From Desulfovibrio sp. (GTDB lineage Bacteria; Desulfobacterota; Desulfovibrionia; Desulfovibrionales; Desulfovibrionaceae), in assembly GCF_014803725.1 (NCBI RefSeq), contig NZ_JAAVBE010000006.1, positions 43,760 to 91,464 on the forward strand: a stretch of 47,705 nt of DNA. The letters are read 5' to 3'. Of this stretch, positions 39,042 to 47,705 are shown piece after piece. The notes beneath the pieces were generated by a model. The model saw nothing but the letters and a program-made list of their open reading frames with translations. It was not told the origin of the DNA and ran no database searches. Position numbers and translations under genes: made by a program. The number at the start of each line of letters is the position of its first letter. Position 1 is the stretch's first letter.

Positions 39042-40456
39042 CCGTTGGAGAAATGGCGCAGGCGCTGGGCCTGTCTGCGGAAGCCTGTGCCGCCCACGAG
39101 GGCCGTGTGCTCGCCCGCGCCGTGACGGACAGCCGGGAGGCCTGCCCGGGCGCTCTCTTCGTTTGCGTGCCGGGCGCGCGCGTGGACGGCCATGATTTTG
39201 CCGCATCCGCCGTGGAGCGCGGCGCCGGGGCCGTGCTCGCGTCCCGTCCGCTCCCGGAAGTCTCGGCCCTGGGCGTGCCCGTGCTCGTGGTGCCGGATAC
39301 CGTCAAGGCCTTGGGGCGGCTCGCCGCCCATTGGCGCGACAGGACGGCCGCAAAAGTCGTCTGCATTACGGGCACGGCCGGCAAGACCACGCTCAAGGAA
39401 GCGCTCGCCGCCATCCTCGCAGTGCGCGGCAAGACCGCAAAAACGCCGCTCAACCACAATAACCAGATCGGCATGCCCTGCGCCGTGCTGGATACGGACG
39501 GCGACGAGCCCTTCTGGGTCATGGAGGCGGGCATCAGCCACGAGGGCGACATGGACGAGCTTGCGGCCATCCTCAGGCCTGACCTCGCTGTCATCCTCAA
39601 TGTGGGCCCGGGCCATACCGAGGGCCTTGGCGGCAAGGGCGTGGCCTGGCATAAGGCGCGTCTGCTCTCCCACCTGGCGCCCGGGGGCACGGCGCTGGTG
39701 AGCGCGGATTATGCGGACCTCGTGGCCGAGGCCCAAGCCTCGGGCGCCAGGCCCGTCTATTTCACCGCTGCCGGGGCCGATACCCCCTACAGCGCGCGCA
39801 TGGGCGAGAGAGCCGGGAACTTCCATCTTGAGCTCGCGGGCAAGGGACTGGAGGCCGCAACGCCCTTCCGCGGGGCCTACGGCGCGGAAAACGCCATCGC
39901 CGCCGCAGCGGCCGCGCACCTGCTCGGCCTTTCCGAAGAGGAGATCCGCCGGGGCTTCGCTGAAGCGCCGCTGCCCCCGCAACGCTCGGCCCGCAAAGAG
40001 CTCGGGCCGTGGCGCGTCATCGACGACACCTATAACGCCAATCCCCTCTCCATGCGCCGCATGCTCGAAGCGGCGGCGGAGGAGGCCCGGGGTGCGGGCC
40101 TCCCGCTCGTGGCCGTGCTCGGCGAAATGGGCGAACTGGGGGCGGAATCGGCCAAGCATCATGAAGACCTGGGTCGCCTGCTCGGGCGCCTTGGCGTGGA
40201 TGCAATCTACTGGAAGGGCGGCCATGGCGAGGATGTTCACGCAGGGCTCGCGGCGGAAAATCCGCATCCCGACGTCCGCTGGAAGCCCGTGACCGGCCCG
40301 GAGGACTTCGCGCGCGCATGGGAGGCGGAGGCAAGTTTCCCCCAAGGGGCCGTCGTGCTCTTCAAGGGCTCGCGCGCCAACCGGCTGGAAGAACTGCTGG
40401 CCGCGCTGGAAAAGGCCCAGGCAGGGCAGGGCAGGGAGGAAGGGCGTGTTTTATAG
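39038..40456 (+). CDS. murF: UDP-MurNAc-tripeptide:D-Ala-D-Ala ligase MurF
   Basis: This 472-residue Mur ligase adds D-Ala-D-Ala to the tripeptide in the cytoplasm. It has the ATP loop [19 protein letters not shown] (about 109), [14 protein letters not shown], and the substrate segment [19 protein letters not shown]. Start ATG 39038 overlaps the murE stop (ATGA); GTG 39032 is an alternative. mraY starts within its last 11 bases. Confidence 0.96.
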   Translation: MTVGEMAQALGLSAEACAAHEGRVLARAVTDSREACPGALFVCVPGARVDGHDFAASAVERGAGAVLASRPLPEVSALGVPVLVVPDTVKALGRLAAHWRDRTAAKVVCITGTAGKTTLKEALAAILAVRGKTAKTPLNHNNQIGMPCAVLDTDGDEPFWVMEAGISHEGDMDELAAILRPDLAVILNVGPGHTEGLGGKGVAWHKARLLSHLAPGGTALVSADYADLVAEAQASGARPVYFTAAGADTPYSARMGERAGNFHLELAGKGLEAATPFRGAYGAENAIAAAAAAHLLGLSEEEIRRGFAEAPLPPQRSARKELGPWRVIDDTYNANPLSMRRMLEAAAEEARGAGLPLVAVLGEMGELGAESAKHHEDLGRLLGRLGVDAIYWKGGHGEDVHAGLAAENPHPDVRWKPVTGPEDFARAWEAEASFPQGAVVLFKGSRANRLEELLAALEKAQAGQGREEGRVL

Positions 40457-41522
40457 CCTGTTCGCCCCGCTTGCAGCGGAATGGACGGCGTTCAACGTCT
40501 TCCGCTACATCTCCTTCCGCTCCATGGCGGCGCTCATCACAGCGCTCGTCATTTCCATCCTCGTGGGGCCGCGCTTCATCGCGTGGCTCCGGCGCCTCAA
40601 GTGCGGTCAGTACATCCATGAGGACGTGGCCGCGCATGCCGCCAAGGCCGGTACGCCCACCATGGGCGGCCTGCTCATCCTGTTCAGCCTTGCCGTGAGC
40701 CTGCTCTTGTGGGGCGACCTCGCCAACCGCTATGTCTGGCAGACGCTCTTCGTGTTCGTGGGCTTTGGCGCCGTGGGCCTGTGGGACGACCTTACCAAGC
40801 TCCGCCACCACCAGAACCGGGGCATTTCGGCCAAGGCCAAGTTCACCGCGCAGATCCTCGTGGCCTTCTGCGCCATCTGGATGCTCTGGGAAAACCCGGC
40901 CTTCGACAGCCGGCTCACCATCCCCTTTGTCAAGAGCTGGGCGCCCGATCTCGGCTGGTTCTACCTGCCCTTCGGCATCTTCCTCATGGTGGCGGCGTCC
41001 AACGCCGTCAACCTCACAGACGGGCTGGACGGCCTCGCCATCGGGCCGGCCATCATCGCGGCCCTGGTGTTCGCCATCTTCATCTATGTCACCGGCAACG
41101 CGCGCTTTTCCGCCTACCTGCTCATGCCCTACATCCCGGGCGTGGGCGAGGTCACGGTGTTCTGCGCGGCGCTCGCCGGGGCGGGCCTGGGTTTTCTCTG
41201 GTTCAACGCCTATCCGGCGCAGGTCTTCATGGGCGACGTGGGCTCGCTCTCCATCGGCGGCGTGCTCGGCTACCTCGCCCTGCTCTGCAAGCAGGAGCTG
41301 CTCCTCGCCGTGGTGGGCGCCATCTTTGTGGCCGAAACACTCTCGGTCATCCTGCAGGTGGGCTATTTCCGCTGGACGGGCGGCAAGCGCATCTTCCGCA
41401 TGGCGCCGCTGCACCATCATTTTGAACTCAAGGGCGTGCCGGAATCCAAGATCATCATCCGGTTCTGGATACTCTCCATCCTGCTTGGCATGCTGGCCCT
41501 GTCCGTCCTGAAACTGCGCTGA
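40446..41522 (+). CDS. mraY: Phospho-N-acetylmuramoyl-pentapeptide transferase MraY
   Basis: This 358-residue inner-membrane enzyme transfers phospho-MurNAc-pentapeptide to undecaprenyl phosphate, forming lipid I. About ten membrane helices are evident. Key motifs are [10 protein letters not shown], the metal/catalytic [15 protein letters not shown] (adjacent aspartates), [25 protein letters not shown] and [12 protein letters not shown]. It starts with GTG 40446, preceded by GGGAGGAAGG, inside the end of murF. murD follows after a 9-base gap. Confidence 0.97.
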   Translation: MFYSLFAPLAAEWTAFNVFRYISFRSMAALITALVISILVGPRFIAWLRRLKCGQYIHEDVAAHAAKAGTPTMGGLLILFSLAVSLLLWGDLANRYVWQTLFVFVGFGAVGLWDDLTKLRHHQNRGISAKAKFTAQILVAFCAIWMLWENPAFDSRLTIPFVKSWAPDLGWFYLPFGIFLMVAASNAVNLTDGLDGLAIGPAIIAALVFAIFIYVTGNARFSAYLLMPYIPGVGEVTVFCAALAGAGLGFLWFNAYPAQVFMGDVGSLSIGGVLGYLALLCKQELLLAVVGAIFVAETLSVILQVGYFRWTGGKRIFRMAPLHHHFELKGVPESKIIIRFWILSILLGMLALSVLKLR

Positions 41523-41531
41523 GGAGCGACA

Positions 41532-42851
41532 ATGGCACTGGAGCACAGCCGCGGCCCAAAGCCGCAAGCGGGCGAACTCGCCGTGGTGGTGGGCGCGGGC
41601 CGGTCGGGCCTCGCCGCAGCACGGCTCTTGCGCAAACTGGGCGCCGAGGTGCGCCTGCTGGACAAAAAGGCGGACGCGCTGAGCGAAGCCCAGCTTGCGG
41701 AACTGCGCGCCGACGGCGTGGACGTGCAGCTCGGCGAGCACACGCCCGCCCAATTCGCGGGCGCGGCCTGGGTCATCCCGAGCCCGGGGCTGCCCGTGGC
41801 GGCCATCGCGCCGCTGGTGGAGGCCACCGTGGCTCCCGGCGCCCGGGCACCGGAAATTCTCGCCGAGATGGAACTCGCCTGGCGCTCGCTCGACGACGAG
41901 CCCGTGCTCGCCGTCACCGGCACCAGCGGCAAGACGACAACGGCCTCGCTGGCGGCCGCCATGCTCCAGGCGCAGGGCTATTCGGTCTTTCTCGGAGGCA
42001 ATATCGGCACGCCGCTTTCGGAATATGTGCTCGCGGGCCGCAAGGCCGACGTGCTGGTGCTCGAGGTCTCCAGTTTCCAGCTTCAGGGCTGCTCCACCTT
42101 TTGCCCGCGCGCGGCCATCCTGCTGAATATCTCGCCCAACCACCTGGATTATCACAAGGATATGGACGAATACGCCGAGGCCAAGTTCCGCCTGTTCCGC
42201 TGCCAGGACGAGAGCGACCTTGCCGTGCTCGGCGAGAGCGTGCGCGGGCTTTCCGCGGCGTGGCCGGTGCGCGCCCGCAAGGTCTGGGTGGAGGAGGGGC
42301 CCTCGCGCTTCCCGCACAGCGGCCTCATGGGCGCCCACAACGCCTTAAACGCCGAGGCCGCGTGGCAGGCCTGCCGGCTGTTCGGCGTGAGCGAGGCCAA
42401 TGCGGCCCGCGCCGTGGCCGGCTTCCGCCCGCTGCCGCACAGGCTCGAGCGCGTGGCCGAGCGCGGCGGCGTGCTTTTTGTCAATGATTCCAAGTGCACC
42501 ACCGTGGCCGCGCTGGAAGTGGCCCTGCGCGCCTTCGACCGGCCGGTGCGCCTGCTCTGCGGGGGCAAGTTCAAGGGCGGCGACCTTGCGGCCCTTGTGC
42601 CGCTCTTGCGGGAAAAGGTGGTGCAGGTGGGCCTGTTCGGTGCGAGCCGCGAGGAATTCGAGAGGGCGTGGGCCGGCGTGGTGCCCATGGGCTGGCACGC
42701 GACCCTCGCCGAAGCCGTGCGGGAGCTGGCCGGCGCGGCGAAGCCCGGAGACGCGGTTTTGCTCGCCCCGGCAACGTCGAGTTTTGACCTCTACAAAAAT
42801 TACATGGCCCGCGGCGACGATTTCAAACGCATCGTGGGGGAACTGGCATGA
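41532..42851 (+). CDS. murD: UDP-MurNAc-L-alanine:D-glutamate ligase MurD
   Basis: This 439-residue cytoplasmic ligase adds D-Glu. It has an N-terminal Rossmann segment VVVGAGRSGLAAARLLRKLG, the ATP loop AVTGTSGKTTTASLAAAML (about 125), NISPNHLDYHKDMDEYAEAK, and VLLAPATSSFDLYKNYMARGDDF (in part) near the end. GAGGAG precedes the ATG. The ftsW start overlaps its stop (ATGA). Confidence 0.97.
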   Translation: MALEHSRGPKPQAGELAVVVGAGRSGLAAARLLRKLGAEVRLLDKKADALSEAQLAELRADGVDVQLGEHTPAQFAGAAWVIPSPGLPVAAIAPLVEATVAPGARAPEILAEMELAWRSLDDEPVLAVTGTSGKTTTASLAAAMLQAQGYSVFLGGNIGTPLSEYVLAGRKADVLVLEVSSFQLQGCSTFCPRAAILLNISPNHLDYHKDMDEYAEAKFRLFRCQDESDLAVLGESVRGLSAAWPVRARKVWVEEGPSRFPHSGLMGAHNALNAEAAWQACRLFGVSEANAARAVAGFRPLPHRLERVAERGGVLFVNDSKCTTVAALEVALRAFDRPVRLLCGGKFKGGDLAALVPLLREKVVQVGLFGASREEFERAWAGVVPMGWHATLAEAVRELAGAAKPGDAVLLAPATSSFDLYKNYMARGDDFKRIVGELA

Positions 42852-44041
42852 AGAATGTCTTTGTGAAGCCCCAGGCGCCCTCGGCACAGGCCAAGAGCCC
42901 CGTGGCCCGGGCGGTGAACCATGCCGGGGAGGGGAACGGGCCGGCCTCCTTTGACTGGTGGCTCTTCACCATCGCCCTCGCCATCCTCGCCGTGGGCCTT
43001 GTCATGGTGCTCTCGGCAAGCGGCATCGTGGCCGAGCAGGCCAACGGCGACAAGTACCACTTCTTCAAGCGCCAGGTACTGTTTGCGGCGCTGGGCGGCG
43101 TGGCGCTCTGGTGCGCGGCGCTCCTGCCGCGCGACTGGCTCTACCGGCTCCAGTATCCGGCGCTCTTCTTCGCCCTTTTGCTCGTGCTCATCACGCTTTC
43201 GCCGCTGGCGCCCTCCATCAACGGCGCCAAGCGCTGGATCCGCCTGGGGCCCGTCTCCATCCAGCCCATGGAGTTCGTGAAGATCGCGCTGGCGCTCTAT
43301 CTCGCCTATTTCATGAGCACCAAGCAGCAGCTCATCAAGACCTTCAGCAGGGGCGTCATCCCGCCCTTCGCCGTGACCGGGCTCTTCTGCTTCCTGCTCC
43401 TGCTGCAGCCCGATTTCGGGAGCGCCGTTGTGCTCGCCGGCATCCTGTTCTTCATGTGCGTGGCCGGGGGCACCCGCTTCATCTATATCTTCTTCTCCCT
43501 GGGGCTCGCCTGCGCGGGCGCCATGGCCCTCGCCATTGCCGAGCCTTACCGGCTCAGGCGCCTCCTGGCCTTTCTCGATCCCTTCCAGGACGCGCACAAT
43601 ACGGGCTACCAGCTCGTGCAATCCCTGCTCGCCATCGGCTCGGGGAGCTTTTTCGGCGTGGGCGTGGGCGCCAGCCGGCAAAAGATGTTCTACCTGCCGG
43701 AAGCCCACAACGACTTCATCATGGCCGTGCTCGCCGAAGAAATGGGCTTCGTGGGCGTGACCATCGTCATGGGGCTCTTCGCGCTGCTGTTCTGGCGCTG
43801 CTACCGCATCATCATGGGCCAGCGCGAGCTGCGCGACCGCTTCACGGCCTTCGGCATCACCACCATCCTTGTCATGGGCGCGGTGATGAACCTCGCCGTG
43901 GTCATGGGCGTGGCGCCCCCCAAGGGCGTGCCCATGCCGCTCATGAGCTATGGCGGCAGCAACCTCATCGCCACCATGCTCTGCGTGGGCCTTTTGCTCA
44001 ACTTTTCGCGCACGGCGGGCGCATGGACAAGATCCTCCTGA
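42848..44041 (+). CDS. ftsW: Lipid II polymerase / division protein FtsW
   Basis: This 397-residue SEDS glycosyltransferase works with FtsI at the septum. A 30-residue cytoplasmic tail precedes about ten helices. SEDS motifs are KRWIRLGPVSIQPMEFVKIA, LLQPDFGSAVVL, NTGYQLVQSLLAIGSG, LPEAHNDFIMAVLAEEMGF and PLMSYGGSNLI. The catalytic Asp of the family is expected in the segment preceding SAVV. Start overlaps murD; murG starts inside its last 19 bases. Confidence 0.96.
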   Translation: MKNVFVKPQAPSAQAKSPVARAVNHAGEGNGPASFDWWLFTIALAILAVGLVMVLSASGIVAEQANGDKYHFFKRQVLFAALGGVALWCAALLPRDWLYRLQYPALFFALLLVLITLSPLAPSINGAKRWIRLGPVSIQPMEFVKIALALYLAYFMSTKQQLIKTFSRGVIPPFAVTGLFCFLLLLQPDFGSAVVLAGILFFMCVAGGTRFIYIFFSLGLACAGAMALAIAEPYRLRRLLAFLDPFQDAHNTGYQLVQSLLAIGSGSFFGVGVGASRQKMFYLPEAHNDFIMAVLAEEMGFVGVTIVMGLFALLFWRCYRIIMGQRELRDRFTAFGITTILVMGAVMNLAVVMGVAPPKGVPMPLMSYGGSNLIATMLCVGLLLNFSRTAGAWTRSS

Positions 44042-45099
44042 CCACCGGCGGCACTGGCGGCCACATCTTTCCCGCGCTCGCCGTCGCCGAGGAGCTGCGC
44101 CGTCGCACGCCTGACGCGCGGCTGCTCTTCGTGGGCTCCGAGTACGGCCCCGAGGCCCGGCTCTGCGCCCGCGCGGGCATCGAGTTCGCCGGGCTGCCCG
44201 TGCGGGGCTTTCTCGGCCGGGGCCTGCGTGCCGTGGGCGCCGCGGCGCGTATGAGCGTGGCCGTGGGTAAGGCCCTCGCCCTCGTGCGCGGCTTCCGCCC
44301 CGATGCCGTGGCGGGCTTCGGCGGCTATGCGGCTTTTGCGCCCATGCTGGCGGCGCGCCTTTGTGGCGTGCCCGCAGTGCTTCACGAGCAGAACGCCGTA
44401 GCCGGCACGAGCAACCGGGTTCTCGCGCGGCTGGCGCGCAAAGTCTGCATTTCGCTCCCCGGCACGCGGGGCTTTCCGGCGGAAAAATGCGTGCTCACCG
44501 GCAACCCGGTGCGCGCGGCCATCGCCGGCGTGGCAGCCATGCGCAAGGACGCGGCAACGCGCGGCACGAAAAGGCTGCTCGTGCTCGGGGGCTCGCAGGG
44601 CGCGCACAGCCTGAACGCCTTTATGCCCGGATTGCTTGACCGGCTCAAGGCCGCTGGCGTGGAGATCCGCCACCAGTGCGGCGAGAAAGACCTTGACGCC
44701 ACGCGCGCGGCCTATGCCGAAGCGGGCTATGCGCCCGACTGCGTGAGCGCCTTCATCGACGACATGGCCGAGGCCTATGCCTGGGCGGATCTCGCGCTCT
44801 GCCGGGCAGGCGCCAGCACCGTGGCCGAGCTGTGCGCCGCCGGGCTGCCGTCCGTGCTCGTGCCTTTTCCCGCGGCCATCCATGACCACCAGACGCGCAA
44901 CGCCGAAGTGGTGGCCGCGGCCGGGGCCGGCCGCCTCGTGCAGGAGCGGGACTTTCCGCGGGCGCACATGGCGGCGCTGCTTCTGGGCCTTCTTGCCGAC
45001 CCTGCCGCGCTTGCGGGCATGGGCCGGGCGGCGCGCGGGCTTGCGCGCACCGACGCCGCCGCCGCCGTGGCGGACGCGCTCACGGGCGTGGCGCGCTGA
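44023..45099 (+). CDS. murG: Lipid II synthase MurG (GlcNAc transferase)
   Basis: This 358-residue peripheral membrane GT-B enzyme adds GlcNAc to lipid I. It has the N-terminal loop [60 protein letters not shown], and the C-terminal nucleotide site [25 protein letters not shown] (in part) with [12 protein letters not shown]. The ATG at 44023 overlaps ftsW by 19 bases and has only a weak GCGGGC before it. murC follows after 55 bases. Confidence 0.96.
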   Translation: MDKILLTTGGTGGHIFPALAVAEELRRRTPDARLLFVGSEYGPEARLCARAGIEFAGLPVRGFLGRGLRAVGAAARMSVAVGKALALVRGFRPDAVAGFGGYAAFAPMLAARLCGVPAVLHEQNAVAGTSNRVLARLARKVCISLPGTRGFPAEKCVLTGNPVRAAIAGVAAMRKDAATRGTKRLLVLGGSQGAHSLNAFMPGLLDRLKAAGVEIRHQCGEKDLDATRAAYAEAGYAPDCVSAFIDDMAEAYAWADLALCRAGASTVAELCAAGLPSVLVPFPAAIHDHQTRNAEVVAAAGAGRLVQERDFPRAHMAALLLGLLADPAALAGMGRAARGLARTDAAAAVADALTGVAR

Positions 45100-45154
45100 C
45101 AAGCCCCGGCATCTGTCAGGGATCTTTCAGGGACGAATTTTTGCTGGGGGGGAC

Positions 45155-46520
<1,366 letters not shown>

Positions 46521-46528
<8 letters not shown>

Positions 46529-47423
46529 AATTGCGGCGCCGCGCCTTGCGGAACGCACCACCCTTCGCCTCGGGGGCACGGCCATCGCCGAGCTCGTGCT
46601 GGAAACTCACGAGGACGCGCTGGCGCTCCCCGAACACCTTGCGCGGCTCGGGGGCGAAGCGCTCTTCATCGGGCGCGGGAGCAACCTCCTCGCCGGGGAC
46701 GGCGAGCTCCCCCTCGTGCTGGTGCGCGCGGCTTTCACCGACGGGCCGGAGATCATCGGGGAAGAGGGGAAGAAGTTCCTCGTGCGGGCCGGGGCCGGAG
46801 TGCCGCTGCCGCGACTGCTGCGTTTTTGCGCTGCGAACGGCCTTTCGGGCCTCGAGGGGATCGCCGGCATTCCGGGCAGCGTGGGGGGGGCCGTGGCCAT
46901 GAACGCGGGCTCCTTCGGCGTGGAGACCTGCGCCCGCGTGGAGCGGCTGGTGCTCGCCAGGGGGGGGCGAATCATGGAAGTCGGCGCCCCAGCCCTCAGG
47001 CCGGCGTACCGAAACCTCGCCATCATGGATGCGGACGGCGAAGAAATACGCGATTTTCTTGTGCTGGAAGCCATATTTGGCTTGACCCCCGCCACAAAGG
47101 ATGGCATTGCTAAACGCATGCGTCTCAACTTTTTTGAGAAAAAGTCTAAACAGCCCGTAACGGCCTGGAGCGCGGGCTGCGCCTTCAAGAATCCCGCGCC
47201 CGGAGTGGCCGCCGGCAAGCTCCTCGAAGAGGCGGGGTTTCGCGGGCGAAGGTTGGGGGGCATGGCTTTTTCGCCCATGCACGCGAATTTTCTGGTGCAT
47301 GAGGGCGGGGGCAGCGCTCACGCGGCGCTGACGCTCCTTGCCGAGGCGCGGGAGGCGGTGCGCCGGCGCTTCGGCCACGAGCTTGTGCCGGAGGTCAGGA
47401 TAGTCCCGTGCCGGCTGCGTTGA
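46521..47423 (+). CDS. murB: UDP-N-acetylenolpyruvoylglucosamine reductase MurB
   Basis: This 300-residue FAD enzyme reduces enolpyruvyl-UDP-GlcNAc to UDP-MurNAc. It shows [32 protein letters not shown] (in part), the catalytic serine segment [33 protein letters not shown] and the late LVPEVRIV with the conserved Glu. Its size and SAGCxFKNP fit type II MurB. The usual YRxS after the FAD domain reads AYRNL. Two G8 tracts (46883-46890, 46960-46967) and a lower-GC stretch (about 46970-47160) are notable. It replaces the ddl position of E. coli. Confidence 0.95.
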
Positions 47424-47705
47424 GGCGCGGCGGCCGCAAGTCCCGCAATGCCTATACGGCGCCCAAGGAGGCGCGCTTTGCGGGCCTTGGGCGGATGTTT
47501 TCCTTCCTGCGGCGCCCCGCCGGCAGCAGCGCTGGGGGAGCCCAGGGGGCGGGCTCGCAGGCGCGCAGGATAGGCGGCATCACCTGGCGGACGCTCGTGG
47601 CAGGCATCCTCATCCTGCTGGCGGCGGGCGTGACCCTCGCCGGGATATGCGCGGTCTCGCTCTGGCTCTACGGCAAGGCCCTGACCAGTGATTTTTTCGC
47701 CACCA
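47408..47705 (+). CDS. ftsQ: Cell division protein FtsQ (partial)
   Basis: The first 99 residues are present; the gene continues past the right edge. A long basic cytoplasmic tail (about 1-58) is followed by a membrane helix (TLVAGILILLAAGVTLAGIC, about 60-80) and the start of the periplasmic POTRA region (ALTSDFFAT). This topology and the place after murC-murB identify FtsQ, which links FtsL and FtsB to the divisome. The GTG at 47408 overlaps murB by 16 bases; GGAGGT lies about 12 bases before it. An ATG at 47497 would remove most of the cytoplasmic tail. Confidence 0.85.
   Translation, partial: MPAALRRGGRKSRNAYTAPKEARFAGLGRMFSFLRRPAGSSAGGAQGAGSQARRIGGITWRTLVAGILILLAAGVTLAGICAVSLWLYGKALTSDFFAT

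Overview
The window looks like a chromosomal segment of a high-GC sulfate-reducing deltaproteobacterium of the Desulfovibrio/Bilophila type (Desulfovibrionaceae). The main pointers are a split-Soret cytochrome c (a family known essentially from Desulfovibrio), a GltD-like Fe-S flavoprotein operon, type III glutamine synthetase, and a division/cell-wall (dcw) cluster of Gram-negative order in which FtsI carries a PASTA domain. Assignment is by recognition of protein families only; no database search was possible.

Layout. 1-2135 (minus): an operon of a GltD-like NAD(P)H/FAD protein with several Fe-S motifs, followed by an FrdA/AprA-like flavoprotein cut by the window edge. 2533-3054: a lower-GC hexapeptide acetyltransferase. 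3276-5195 (minus): dnaK with a strong terminator and a heat-shock-like promoter. 5550-6395: split-Soret cytochrome c. 6565-9889: ettA and a DUF4139 protein. 10049-12820: an autotransporter. 12887-18156 (minus): a Rad50/SbcC-like ATPase (YhaN type) and its YhaO/SbcD-like nuclease partner. 18343-21912 (minus): a TPR-like protein, a PaaI-type thioesterase, a Tim44-domain protein and glmU. 22224-24235: groES-groEL. 24370-25224: an esterase. 25313-26710 (minus): a J-domain protein and a Cys-cluster protein. 26922-28058: a TDT/SLAC1-type transporter. 28063-30696 (minus): FKBP isomerase and glutamine synthetase III. 30906-33350: a large GAF/degenerate-GGDEF/TPR protein. 33548 to the right edge: dcw cluster mraZ-rsmH-ftsL-ftsI-murE-murF-mraY-murD-ftsW-murG-murC-murB-ftsQ, mostly with overlapping start/stop codons and so probably one transcript.

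How the genes work together. The right-hand 14 kb encodes almost the whole cytoplasmic route from UDP-MurNAc to lipid II (murE, murF, mraY, murD, murG, murC, murB) plus division proteins FtsL, FtsI, FtsW and FtsQ. GlmU, 12 kb away, supplies the UDP-GlcNAc precursor. A TTGACA-17-CATAAG promoter followed by a roughly 10-bp-period direct-repeat array just before mraZ fits autoregulation by MraZ. The chaperone genes dnaK, groES-groEL, a J-domain protein and an FKBP isomerase are scattered through the window; dnaK and groES share a GTGG...CCCCAT sigma-32-like element.

Most novel candidates: the 814-residue protein before mraZ, which has two GGDEF-like domains with destroyed active sites and TPRs; the Rad50-like ATPase whose coiled-coil apex is a transmembrane hairpin; the GltD-like/FrdA-like electron-transfer operon; and the autotransporter with two G7 tracts. 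I saw no CRISPR array, tRNA, rRNA, insertion sequence or prophage.
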